A DNA stretch of 64,000 bases, taken from positions 62,001-126,000 of the forward strand of contig NZ_JACFAJ010000006.1 of NCBI RefSeq assembly GCF_014250685.1, in the 5' to 3' direction. The translations under genes were made by a program, and so were the position numbers. Numbering within the stretch: the stretch's first letter is position 1; each line of letters opens with the position of its first letter. This document shows, piece by piece, positions 36,269 through 43,903 of this stretch. The DNA is from Cetobacterium sp. 2A (GTDB taxonomy: Bacteria > Fusobacteriota > Fusobacteriia > Fusobacteriales > Fusobacteriaceae). The notes under the pieces were generated by a model that worked only from the letters and a program-made list of their open reading frames with translations, did no database searches and had not been told where the DNA came from.

Positions 36269-37057
36269 ATGGATAATGAATTAATAAATAATGATAGCGA
36301 TATTGAAACAAATGATATTTTGGATTTAGCTTGTTATGTTGGAAAACTAATTCTAGAATGTGGTGGTGAAACTTACAGAGCTGAAGATATAGTTGATAAA
36401 ATTTGTACCCACTATGGTTTAAGGGTGAGTTGTTTTGCTATTCTTACAAGTGTACTTGCATCCGTTCGTGGAAAAGAAAATAAATTTTATACAAATATAG
36501 AAAAAGTTAAATCAAGATCTATAAATCTTGAAAAAATTTCAAAAATAAGCAATCTAGTAAGAGCTATAGAAAATTATACATTTCTTGAGTTTTCGAATGA
36601 AATTAAAAAGATAGATACTGAAAAACCATATCCATTCCATTCTATAATTTTAGGAAACTGCTTAGCTGCCGGAGCTTTCGCTTTCTTTTTTAACGGTGAT
36701 TACAAAGATTGTATTGCATCTTTTATGAGTGGAGCTATTATTTCATTTTTGATTTATTATTCTAATAAACTACAAATAAATAATTTCTTTATAAATCTTT
36801 CTGGAGGAATTCTCTCCTCTATAACATCTTATTTTTTTCTTCAAACTGGATTAATTACAGATATTTCTGTTTCTATTATTTCTACGCTTATGTTGCTGGT
36901 TCCTGGAATTACCTTTACAAACGCAATAAGAGACGTTATAGCGGGAGATTTGGTTTCCGGGATATCAAGAGGTGTTGAAGCTTTTATGGTTGGTACAGCA
37001 CTAGCCGTTGGTTCTGGAATTACCCTTTCTATTATTAAAACAATGGGAGGTCTATAA
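36269..37057 (+). CDS. Threonine/serine exporter-type protein, first subunit (ThrE/YjjP-like)
   Basis: The start ATG 36269 is preferred because GAGGTG precedes it; the frame is open to 36227 without a better site. About 262 residues show a soluble N-terminal part with the family motif LILECGGETYRAEDIVDKIC (DUF1212) and CFAILTSVLASVRG. Five or so membrane segments follow, including the conserved LLVPGITFTNAIRDVIAGDLVSGISRGVEAF. The partner subunit starts within its stop codon. Family members export threonine/serine, or succinate in the E. coli YjjPB pair. The substrate here is undetermined. Confidence 0.88.
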   Translation: MDNELINNDSDIETNDILDLACYVGKLILECGGETYRAEDIVDKICTHYGLRVSCFAILTSVLASVRGKENKFYTNIEKVKSRSINLEKISKISNLVRAIENYTFLEFSNEIKKIDTEKPYPFHSIILGNCLAAGAFAFFFNGDYKDCIASFMSGAIISFLIYYSNKLQINNFFINLSGGILSSITSYFFLQTGLITDISVSIISTLMLLVPGITFTNAIRDVIAGDLVSGISRGVEAFMVGTALAVGSGITLSIIKTMGGL

Positions 37058-37512
37058 TGCTTAAAAATTTTATACAAGTTGTTGCTTCAATCCTTGCAAC
37101 TTATGGTTTCGGTATTGTTTTTAATGTGAAAGGTAGAGTAAATATTTGCGCCAGTCTTTGTGGGGGAATAGGATGGCTTGTATATAGCATTCTAAATCAT
37201 TATAATTTCACATACCTTATATCTTATACTATAGCCTCTGCTACAATAACAATATATTCAGAATTATTATCTAGAAAATTAAAAGTTCCAGTTATTGCAC
37301 TTCTCTTTCCGAGTATGATACCATTAGTTCCTGGAGGTGGAATATATTTTACAATGTATAATCTTGTACAAAATAATATAGAGGGAGCCGTTGGTAAAGG
37401 AATTGAAACATTTATTATTTCTGGCTCCATTGCAATTGGAATTCTTAGTGTATCAACATTCTCACAAGTTTATTATTATCTGGTTAAAAAAAAGAGCTAT
37501 CAAAATCTTTAA
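37057..37512 (+). CDS. Threonine/serine exporter-type protein, second subunit (YjjB-like)
   Basis: The 151-residue membrane protein has four hydrophobic segments and the DUF3815/YjjB signature LFPSMIPLVPGGGIYFTMYNLV around residue 88. It is the companion of the preceding gene (TAATG overlap of one base, GGAGG site inside the upstream gene). The two together correspond to the halves of a single-chain ThrE exporter. Confidence 0.88.
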   Translation: MLKNFIQVVASILATYGFGIVFNVKGRVNICASLCGGIGWLVYSILNHYNFTYLISYTIASATITIYSELLSRKLKVPVIALLFPSMIPLVPGGGIYFTMYNLVQNNIEGAVGKGIETFIISGSIAIGILSVSTFSQVYYYLVKKKSYQNL

Positions 37513-37528
37513 GTTTTGATAGCTCTTT
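37491..37528. terminator. Bidirectional terminator
   Basis: AAAGAGCTATCAAAA pairs with TTTTGATAGCTCTTT. It separates the exporter operon from the convergent nucleoside hydrolase gene. Confidence 0.9.
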
Positions 37529-37535
37529 CTATTTA

Positions 37536-38456
37536 TTATTTTACAGAATCTAGTAACATAGACATAAATTTATCTCTATCTAAATCATATATTACTTTAG
37601 TGTTATGCTTTTTCCCAAACTTATTGTTTTTATCTACAATAGTAGCTCCAGATGTATATTCACCTTTTGTTTCTATCGCAACATACGCATCTTCACCTTT
37701 AAACATTTCTGGACATATTACATAAGCCACTGCGCAAGGATCGTGAAGTGGAACACCAACTTTTCCAGACCCCTTATGATAACCAAAAGCATGTTCTATA
37801 ACATCTGCTGCTATTTTTCCAATTTCAGTTCCAGAATTTCTCATAGCCTCAATATCAGAGTCATAAGCTACCGCCTTTAAAGTTACATCCAAACCACACA
37901 TAACTATTGGAATTCCTGAATTAAATACTATATGAGCAGCTTCTGGGTCTACATAGATATTAAACTCTGCCGATGGTGTTACATTTCCTCCATTATCCGC
38001 TCCACCCATAATAGTGAACTGATCTATTTTTTCCTTCAGCTCTGGAAATGACAATAAAAATCCAGCTATATTTGTCATAGGTCCAGTTACAATAATATTT
38101 ACCTTTTCTTCACTCTCTCTAAGAGTTTTTGCTATAAGTTCTACCGCACTAATATTTTCAAAAGTTTTAGAAGTTTTAGGTAAAACAACCCCACCTATTC
38201 CACTTTCCCCGTGTACTTCTGGAGCTGTTACAATTGTTCTCATAAGAGGACTTCCACAACCTTTAGCTACTGGAATATTTTCATTTAACATACTAACTAA
38301 TCTTAAAGCATTTTGAGCTGTATTTTCTATAGTAACATTTCCTGCTGACGCCGTTACTGCTTTTACATCTAATTTTTCACTTGAAAAAGCCAATATAAGA
38401 GCTACTGCATCGTCACATCCAGGATCACAATCAATTATAACTGGTATTTTTTTCAT
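37536..38456 (-). CDS. Ribonucleoside hydrolase (inosine/uridine-preferring type)
   Basis: Splits nucleosides to ribose and base. The 306 residues start KKIPVIIDCDPGCDDAVALILAF, the DxDxxxDD calcium/ribose site of the family. Further motifs are ITGPMTNIAGFL-like (VTGPMTNIAGFLLSFPEL), IMGGADNGGNVTPSAEFNIYVDPEAA and the C-terminal PLHDPCAVAYVI with the metal Asp. It is the last gene of a riboswitch-controlled unit with a Tsx porin and a nucleoside-binding protein, so its likely role is breaking imported purine nucleosides. No signal peptide is seen, hence cytoplasmic. Confidence 0.93.
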   Translation of the reverse strand: MKKIPVIIDCDPGCDDAVALILAFSSEKLDVKAVTASAGNVTIENTAQNALRLVSMLNENIPVAKGCGSPLMRTIVTAPEVHGESGIGGVVLPKTSKTFENISAVELIAKTLRESEEKVNIIVTGPMTNIAGFLLSFPELKEKIDQFTIMGGADNGGNVTPSAEFNIYVDPEAAHIVFNSGIPIVMCGLDVTLKAVAYDSDIEAMRNSGTEIGKIAADVIEHAFGYHKGSGKVGVPLHDPCAVAYVICPEMFKGEDAYVAIETKGEYTSGATIVDKNNKFGKKHNTKVIYDLDRDKFMSMLLDSVK

Positions 38457-38485
38457 CTATAATTCCCCCTTAATATTTAGTTAAA

Positions 38486-39286
38486 TTAAAAATTTATAGT
38501 GTAATGCACCCCATACGAATGATTATTTTCATCAGAATTTGCCTGATTTCTTCCAGTAAAGTTATCATTTATTTGATAAGTATAACTTACTCCAAAATTA
38601 TTATAACTCAATCTAACTTGATTATTTAAAGCTAAAGCAGTTTTTTTAGCATTCTCTCCTCTTTCGCTAGTCTTAAGATCAAAATCATAATCTCCCCAAC
38701 CTCCGAAAGTTAATTTAAATCCATTTTGGAAATCATGTATTGTAGCTCCATATGAAATTGCTACAGTATAACCATCCCATTGATTTTCATGTGCACCAAA
38801 ATTTTTGTTATTATACTTAGAATATAAATTGGCTTTAAAGAAATCCATCTTAGGAACATTTAAATCTACACCTAAACCTACATAATGATAATCTAATCTT
38901 CCATGATTTCCATTTGTACCTTTGTAAGTATAAGATAAAAACCACTCATTTATAGGTCCTATTGAAAGATCTTTATTTATTAGTCCATCTATAGAAATTC
39001 TTGGATTAATTTTTACAAATACTGTTTCTGAATTATTGTATTTGCTACTCTTAGGGTCTTTAAAAATATCGTTTCTATCTAAAAACCAATATAAATCTAA
39101 AAGTTTATATCTATTTGCTCCCTCTACCTCTAAATAACTGTCTCTACCAGCCGCTCCAAAAGCATCAGGTTGATTATGGCCTTTATAGATGCTAAGTCCT
39201 AACATGTTAAAATTATAGGGCTCATATTTTGCAAATGATACTGTTGATAATAATGCAAATGCACCTATTAAAAATTTTGTTTTCAT
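38486..39286 (-). CDS. Nucleoside-specific outer-membrane channel (Tsx-like)
   Basis: The 266-residue beta-barrel precursor has a signal peptide (MKTKFLIGAFALLSTVSFA). It resembles Tsx: YNFNMLGLSIYKGH, the acidic segment LLDLYWFLDRNDIFKD, the strand GPINEWFLSYTYKG and the terminal aromatic residue (HYTINF). It is predicted to admit nucleosides across the outer membrane, supporting a diderm cell. It lies between the BMP gene (35-base gap) and the nucleoside hydrolase. Confidence 0.88.
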   Translation of the reverse strand: MKTKFLIGAFALLSTVSFAKYEPYNFNMLGLSIYKGHNQPDAFGAAGRDSYLEVEGANRYKLLDLYWFLDRNDIFKDPKSSKYNNSETVFVKINPRISIDGLINKDLSIGPINEWFLSYTYKGTNGNHGRLDYHYVGLGVDLNVPKMDFFKANLYSKYNNKNFGAHENQWDGYTVAISYGATIHDFQNGFKLTFGGWGDYDFDLKTSERGENAKKTALALNNQVRLSYNNFGVSYTYQINDNFTGRNQANSDENNHSYGVHYTINF

Positions 39287-39320
39287 ATAAATTTATGCTC
39301 CTTCTCGTAGTGTTTTAATT

Positions 39321-40280
39321 TTATTTTATAATAATACTTTTATCTGATATTTTTGTTTTTATATCTTCTAGTTTTTTTAAGTTATCTTCACCTATTATCT
39401 CTCTTGTAAATTCAAATTCAGTAGTTCCAACTCCATTTTCAGCAATTCCATAAATTACATTACCTGTAGTGAATTTATTTTCCTGAATATCTTTTACTGC
39501 GTTATAAACTGCAACGTCAACATTTTTAAGCATCGATGTTAATACAACTCCTGGTGCAACCTCATCTTGATTTGAATCAACACCTATAGCATATACACCC
39601 TTTTCTTTTGCTGCATCTATAACTCCCATTCCCGTTCCTCCGGCAGCGTGATAAACAACATCTGCTCCTTGATTTATTTCAGAAATTGCATTTTCTTTTC
39701 CTCTTACTGGGTCGTTAAATGGATTAGTTCCTGTCGTATAAACTGAAAGAACTTTTATATTTGGATTTATATATTTTGCTCCTTGCTCATACCCAGATTC
39801 AAATCTTTTTATTAAAGAACTTTCCATTCCACCAACAAATCCAACTGTCCCTGTTTTAGACATCATAGCTGCTAGAGCTCCCATAAGAAAAGATCCTTCT
39901 TGATCTTTGAAATTTAGAGATCTCACATTTGGTAATTCAACAACATCGTCTATTATCGCAAACTTTTTATCAGGGTAATCATTTGCAACTGATTTTAGAG
40001 CATCTGTCATTAAAAATCCTGTTCCAATTATAAGATCATAATCAGCATCTGCATACTCTCTTAAAAACTCCTCATCTTCAGCTGGTGAAGCTGGTTCTAC
40101 AAATTTAAATTCTATTCCTAACTCTTTTTTGGCTTTTTCCAACCCTCTATAAGCAGAATCATTAAAAGATTTATCTCCTAGTCCCCCAGTTGATAACACC
40201 AATCCTACTCTTACTAACTCTTTTGAAAAACTATTTAGGCTCATTAATATTCCTAAAGATAACATTGCTAACTTCTTCAT
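39321..40280 (-). CDS. BMP/PnrA family nucleoside-binding protein
   Basis: The start is ATG 40280 (AGGAGG before it); the longer frame to 40349 runs through the riboswitch terminator and is false. The 319 residues begin with a signal peptide ending SFSKE, without a lipobox cysteine. BMP-family signatures are VLSTGGLGDKSFNDSAYRGLEKA, IIGTGFLMTDAL, GFVGGMESSLIKRFESGYEQGA and YHAAGGTGMGVIDAAKEKGVYAIGVDSNQD. PnrA-like proteins bind purine nucleosides for ABC import, but no ABC permease or ATPase is in this operon. Expression is controlled by the guanine-type riboswitch just upstream. Confidence 0.92.
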   Translation of the reverse strand: MKKLAMLSLGILMSLNSFSKELVRVGLVLSTGGLGDKSFNDSAYRGLEKAKKELGIEFKFVEPASPAEDEEFLREYADADYDLIIGTGFLMTDALKSVANDYPDKKFAIIDDVVELPNVRSLNFKDQEGSFLMGALAAMMSKTGTVGFVGGMESSLIKRFESGYEQGAKYINPNIKVLSVYTTGTNPFNDPVRGKENAISEINQGADVVYHAAGGTGMGVIDAAKEKGVYAIGVDSNQDEVAPGVVLTSMLKNVDVAVYNAVKDIQENKFTTGNVIYGIAENGVGTTEFEFTREIIGEDNLKKLEDIKTKISDKSIIIK

Positions 40281-40302
40281 AAATTTAAATCCTCCTCTAG
40301 AA

Positions 40303-40441
40303 TAAAAAAAACTGGTTTTACCTCTATAAGTGAAGTAAAACCAGTACATAAAAAGTTTCTATACTATAGTTCTTCACTCATAGTGGCTAATTTAAGGTTA
40401 ACCGTAGAAACTTTCTTCCATATCAAGAATATATATGAGTA
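40303..40441 (-). ncRNA. Purine (guanine-type) riboswitch with terminator, upstream of the BMP gene
   Basis: On the minus strand P1 is ACTCAT/ATGAGT, P2 is TTCTT/AAGAA, loop 2 is GATATGG and J2/3 is GTTTCTACG. P3 is GGTTAA/TTAGCC-like with loop CCTTAAA, and J3/1 is CACTATG (the C is guanine-specifying). This matches the classical xpt aptamer very closely. AAAGTTTCTA in the aptamer (40405-40414) can pair with TAGAAACTTT at 40352-40361, forming an antiterminator. The terminator is ACTGGTTTTAC/GTAAAACCAGT (40311-40345) followed by T's. Confidence 0.93.
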
Positions 40442-40475
40442 TTTTTCTAAACCATATACCTGGTTTATAGTTAGA

Positions 40476-40504
40476 ATTATAAAATATATAAGTTGATAAG
40501 TCAA
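40476..40504 (-). promoter_or_regulatory. Promoter of the nucleoside uptake operon
   Basis: On the minus strand TTGACT (40499-40504) and TATAAT (40476-40481) are spaced by 17 bases. A small hairpin (AAACC/GGTTT) lies between the transcription start and the aptamer. Confidence 0.85.
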
Positions 40505-40584
40505 TTCATTTTTTTGCTATTGATTACTTATAATATTGCATGGTATATATAATTAACAATATAATTTAAGAGGAGGAAATAAAC

Positions 40585-40788
40585 ATCAAATATTTACTTA
40601 TTTTTTTAGCCTTTGTTTCATTATTTGTAGGAATAATCGGAATCTTTATTCCTATATTTCCAACTGTCCCTTTTATAATTCTATCTATATATTTATTTAG
40701 TAAATCTTCAAAAAAATTTCATCTTTGGATTTCAAATAATAAATATTTTAAAAAATATCTTAGTGATTATCTGAAAAAAAAGAAATGA
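40585..40788 (+). CDS. Truncated DUF454 (YbaN-like) membrane protein without a normal start codon
   Basis: The frame from 40585 encodes 67 residues that match the N-terminal half of DUF454 proteins. It has LLIFLAFVSLFVGIIGIFIPIFPTVP, IILSIYLFSKSSKKFHLWI and NNKYFKKYLSDYL. Relatives run about 120 residues with further membrane segments, so the C-terminal half is missing. AGGAGG (40571-40576) sits at good distance from an in-frame ATC, and no ATG, GTG or TTG is available near it. Either ATC (as in infC-type starts) is used or the gene is a decaying fragment. It lies between two convergent transport loci. Confidence 0.55.
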   Translation: MKYLLIFLAFVSLFVGIIGIFIPIFPTVPFIILSIYLFSKSSKKFHLWISNNKYFKKYLSDYLKKKK

Positions 40789-40795
40789 TTTTAAA

Positions 40796-42049
40796 CTATT
40801 TATTCACTCTATTAAATCTTTTAATTATTTTGTTTGACTCTTCAGAAACATTTTTTAATATTTCAACAACACTTTCTTTTCCTTCATAATTTCTCTCCAT
40901 AGCTTGAACCATCTTTTCTCTAACCTCAGGGAAAGAACCCAAAATTGCTCCTTGTGTAGTATATGAAAGAGTCGTAGCTTTCATTGCTCCACCATCATCA
41001 GATTCTTTATTAACTGGATAATATCCTGTATTTGCTGCCCAGTATGTTTGAACATCTTTTGAGACAGCGTACTTTATAAAATCCCATGCTGCGTTTTGAT
41101 TCTCATCATTTACAGAATTAGTTATCCAAAGTGAGGCTCCACCTATTAAACTTCCATAAAATTCTCCACTTTCATTTGGAATAAAACTTGTTCCAACTTC
41201 AAAATTCGAATTTTTTATTATCCCTTTTATTCCAGCTGAAGAATCTAAAAACATTGCTACTTTTCCAGAAGTAAAAGCTGTTCTTGTTGAATCCCAATCT
41301 CTTCCATAAGATGTTGCGATATTCTTTTTATACATATTTTGTAACCAACTAAATACTGGTTCTAAATTTTTGTCGTATACCACTTGAGTTGGAAGGTTTC
41401 CATTTCTTCCATTTTTTTCATCTACATATAATCCATTTTGATTTGCAAGAAGTTGCTCGATAAACCACCCATACATTATCATAGAAAATCCATATCTATC
41501 AATTGTTCCATTTTTATTCTTCTTTGTTAATTTTTCTGAATATTCTACAAATTCATCGTAACTTTTAGGTGGTTTTTCAGGATTTAATCCGGCTTCTTTA
41601 AAGGCATCTTTATTATAAACCAAAATTGCTGTTGAAGAGTTAAATGGCATTGAATACAACTTATTATTTATTCTATAATAATTTAAAAGTGGCTCCTCTA
41701 ATTTACTTTGATCAAAATTTTCCTTTTCTATAAAATTTTGAATAGGTGTTATACTTCCACTTCTGTACATAAATGCTGTTGATACATCATTCATCTGAAC
41801 TATTGCAGGAGCTTCAGTTGTTCCTGAAACGGCTTTAAATTTCGCTATCGCCTCTTCATAAGATCCTTGATATATTGCTTCTACCTCTATTTTTTCCTGT
41901 GAATTATTGTAATCTCCAACTATTTTATCTAATGTTTTTTCAAGTCCACCACTCATCGAATGCCAAAAGACAACCTTTTCTTTTGCAATTAACCCTGTAC
42001 TAAATAATAGACCCATTAAAATCATGCTAATCTTTTTTAAAATATTCAT
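40796..42049 (-). CDS. ABC importer binding protein, UgpB-like
   Basis: The 417-residue periplasmic protein has a signal peptide (ILKKISMILMGLLFSTGLIA-K). It reads like UgpB: VVFWHSMSGGLEKTLDKIV at the N terminus, then APAIVQMNDVSTAFMYRSG, MPFNSSTAILVYNKDAFKEAGL and GASLWITNS. UgpB binds glycerol-3-phosphate or glycerophosphodiesters; a related sugar or sugar phosphate is equally possible. It follows two permease genes in the same operon; no ATPase gene is linked. Confidence 0.85.
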   Translation of the reverse strand: MNILKKISMILMGLLFSTGLIAKEKVVFWHSMSGGLEKTLDKIVGDYNNSQEKIEVEAIYQGSYEEAIAKFKAVSGTTEAPAIVQMNDVSTAFMYRSGSITPIQNFIEKENFDQSKLEEPLLNYYRINNKLYSMPFNSSTAILVYNKDAFKEAGLNPEKPPKSYDEFVEYSEKLTKKNKNGTIDRYGFSMIMYGWFIEQLLANQNGLYVDEKNGRNGNLPTQVVYDKNLEPVFSWLQNMYKKNIATSYGRDWDSTRTAFTSGKVAMFLDSSAGIKGIIKNSNFEVGTSFIPNESGEFYGSLIGGASLWITNSVNDENQNAAWDFIKYAVSKDVQTYWAANTGYYPVNKESDDGGAMKATTLSYTTQGAILGSFPEVREKMVQAMERNYEGKESVVEILKNVSEESNKIIKRFNRVNK

Positions 42050-42067
42050 TTATTCCTCCCCATTTTT

Positions 42068-42907
42068 TTATTCTTTTACTGCTCCAGATGTAAGTCCTTT
42101 TTGAATTTGCTTTTGTCCAAGAAATAATACAACCAGAGATGGGATAACTACCATGATAACTGCAGCCATCAACACTCCAAAATTATTGGCTGTTTCTTGA
42201 GATTTCAACATTTTTAAACCAATTTGAATTGTTCTAGATTCGGGTCTGGTAGAAATCATAAGAGGCCAAAGATACATATTCCACATTGAAAGGAAAGCAT
42301 ATATTCCCCATGTACTTAAAATTCCTTTTGATAGTGGTAGTACTATTCTTAAGTATATAAACAAATGTCCACACCCATCTATTTTTGCAGCCTCTATTAA
42401 AGATTTATTTAAAACTTTAAATTGTTGAACCATAAGAAATATTCCAAGTCCATTTGCTATAAAAGGTAAAAATATTGCAACTCTACTATTTAAAAGACCC
42501 AAATTTAAAATAGTGAAGTAATTTGGAATAAAAATTGATTCCCAAGGAATAAAAACAGATAACATAATAATTAAAAATATTTTATCCTTAGATTTGAAAT
42601 TTATAAATACAATAGAATAAGCAGCTAAACTACATATTATTATCTGTAAAATCATCCCTAAAACTGAAGTTATTAGGCTATTAACGAAAAAGTTAGTGAT
42701 TGGGATTTGTTCCAACAAAGATTTATAATTTGATAGATTTAAACTACTTGGAATGATTTTCCCACCCATTATATCGGCTGTGCTCATAAAACTTGTCATC
42801 ACTGCATATATCAGCGGAAATGCTACTAAAATTGAAAATATCAGTAGTAAACCATAGGAAACTATTTGCCTTAGTCTAAAGTTTTTTAATTTTAAAAATT
42901 TTATCAT
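42068..42907 (-). CDS. ABC importer permease, UgpE/MalG-like
   Basis: The 279-residue inner-membrane protein has six hydrophobic segments and the EAA loop LIEAAKIDGCGHLFIYLRIVLPLSKG around residue 178, which contacts the ATPase. The C terminus ends VLFLGQKQIQKGLTSGAVKE, a family hallmark. ATGA overlap with the other permease gene shows translational coupling. Confidence 0.92.
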   Translation of the reverse strand: MIKFLKLKNFRLRQIVSYGLLLIFSILVAFPLIYAVMTSFMSTADIMGGKIIPSSLNLSNYKSLLEQIPITNFFVNSLITSVLGMILQIIICSLAAYSIVFINFKSKDKIFLIIMLSVFIPWESIFIPNYFTILNLGLLNSRVAIFLPFIANGLGIFLMVQQFKVLNKSLIEAAKIDGCGHLFIYLRIVLPLSKGILSTWGIYAFLSMWNMYLWPLMISTRPESRTIQIGLKMLKSQETANNFGVLMAAVIMVVIPSLVVLFLGQKQIQKGLTSGAVKE

Positions 42908-43779
42908 TGGTAATGCACCTTTCTTTCGAATTTAAATTTGAAGAACATTATTATACAAATTATTGTTAATAAAATTATTCCTTGAACACTTGCATAATCA
43001 AATCTATAATTTGTAAAGGCAGTTTTATAAATACTATACACTATAAAGTTTGTCGAATTAGAAGGTCCTCCACCTGTCAAAATATCAACTTGACCGAAGC
43101 TTTGAAAAGATTTTAAAGTTGTAGTTATTAACAAATAAAATATGCTGGGACTCAAAAGTGGTAAAGTTATTTTTAATAATTTTTGAAAATATGAAACCCC
43201 ATCTATTTGAGAGCTTTCATCTATCTCAACTCCTATATTTTGCAATCCAGAAGTTAAAACTAAAAATCCAAATCCAATATTCATCCATATCGTTGTTATT
43301 GCTACTGCCCAAATGGAATAGCTCGAATCTGTAAACCAGTTTATTGGTAATATTCCTATGAACTTTAAAGATTCATTAATCATTCCAATACTTGGATGAA
43401 ATAAGAATAATACAATTGAAGCTCCTGCCGATACAGATATTCCCATCGTAGATGAAAAAATAGTTCTAAACAGTGGAACCCCTTTTAATTTTTCATTACA
43501 TAGTATCGCTAAAATTAAAGATATAAGAATACTAAATATTACTGTTATTGCTGAAAATTTTAATGTAGCTATCAACCCTTCGTAAAACGATTTATCTGTG
43601 AATAACTCATAGAAGTTCTCCAACCATGCCATTTCTACAATTTTTCCATGCTCATTTGTAAAAGTTACACTATAAACCATCGTTTTTATTAAAGGATAAA
43701 TATAAAAAGTAATTATTATCAATAGAGCTGGGATTGAAAATAATATTCCCGGCATCTCTTTTTTTATTTTATTTTTCAT
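42904..43779 (-). CDS. ABC importer permease, UgpA/MalF-like
   Basis: Start 43779 is chosen because GGAGGGG precedes that ATG; the frame upstream to 43830 has no better site. About 291 residues carry six membrane segments and the EAA motif IDESSQIDGVSYFQKLLKITLPLLSPS near residue 190. First gene of the transporter operon (UgpA-like, UgpE-like, UgpB-like). A probable regulator gene lies immediately upstream on the same strand. Confidence 0.9.
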   Translation of the reverse strand: MKNKIKKEMPGILFSIPALLIIITFYIYPLIKTMVYSVTFTNEHGKIVEMAWLENFYELFTDKSFYEGLIATLKFSAITVIFSILISLILAILCNEKLKGVPLFRTIFSSTMGISVSAGASIVLFLFHPSIGMINESLKFIGILPINWFTDSSYSIWAVAITTIWMNIGFGFLVLTSGLQNIGVEIDESSQIDGVSYFQKLLKITLPLLSPSIFYLLITTTLKSFQSFGQVDILTGGGPSNSTNFIVYSIYKTAFTNYRFDYASVQGIILLTIICIIMFFKFKFERKVHYQ

Positions 43780-43801
43780 CTTCCCCTCCTCATAGTTATA
43801 T

Positions 43802-43859
43802 TGATATGATACTTTTCTTATGTTAATCAAAAATTAATATTTGGTAAAAAAATGGTAAA
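43802..43859 (-). promoter_or_regulatory. Weak promoter with tandem TTTACCA boxes upstream of the ABC importer operon
   Basis: On the minus strand two copies of TTTACCA (43853-43859 and 43842-43848) are spaced 11 bases apart, one helical turn. They lie just upstream of TTGATT (43825-43830); only a poor -10 (ATATCA) follows at 17 bases. This arrangement would suit an activator, perhaps the neighbouring regulator. It is inference from the pattern only. Confidence 0.35.
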
Positions 43860-43875
43860 CAAAAAAAACAAAAAA

Positions 43876-43903
43876 AAAGAAGCCAAAATACTCTAGCTTC
43901 TTT
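43876..43903 (-). terminator. Terminator of the regulator gene
   Basis: AAAGAAGC and GCTTCTTT arms end in a long T run on the minus strand, between the regulator and the importer operon, so the two are separate transcripts or only partly read through. Confidence 0.75.

Noticed and set aside
40281-40349. N-terminal extension of the BMP protein
   Set aside because: The extension runs through the riboswitch terminator hairpin; the ATG at 40280 has a ribosome site and signal peptide.
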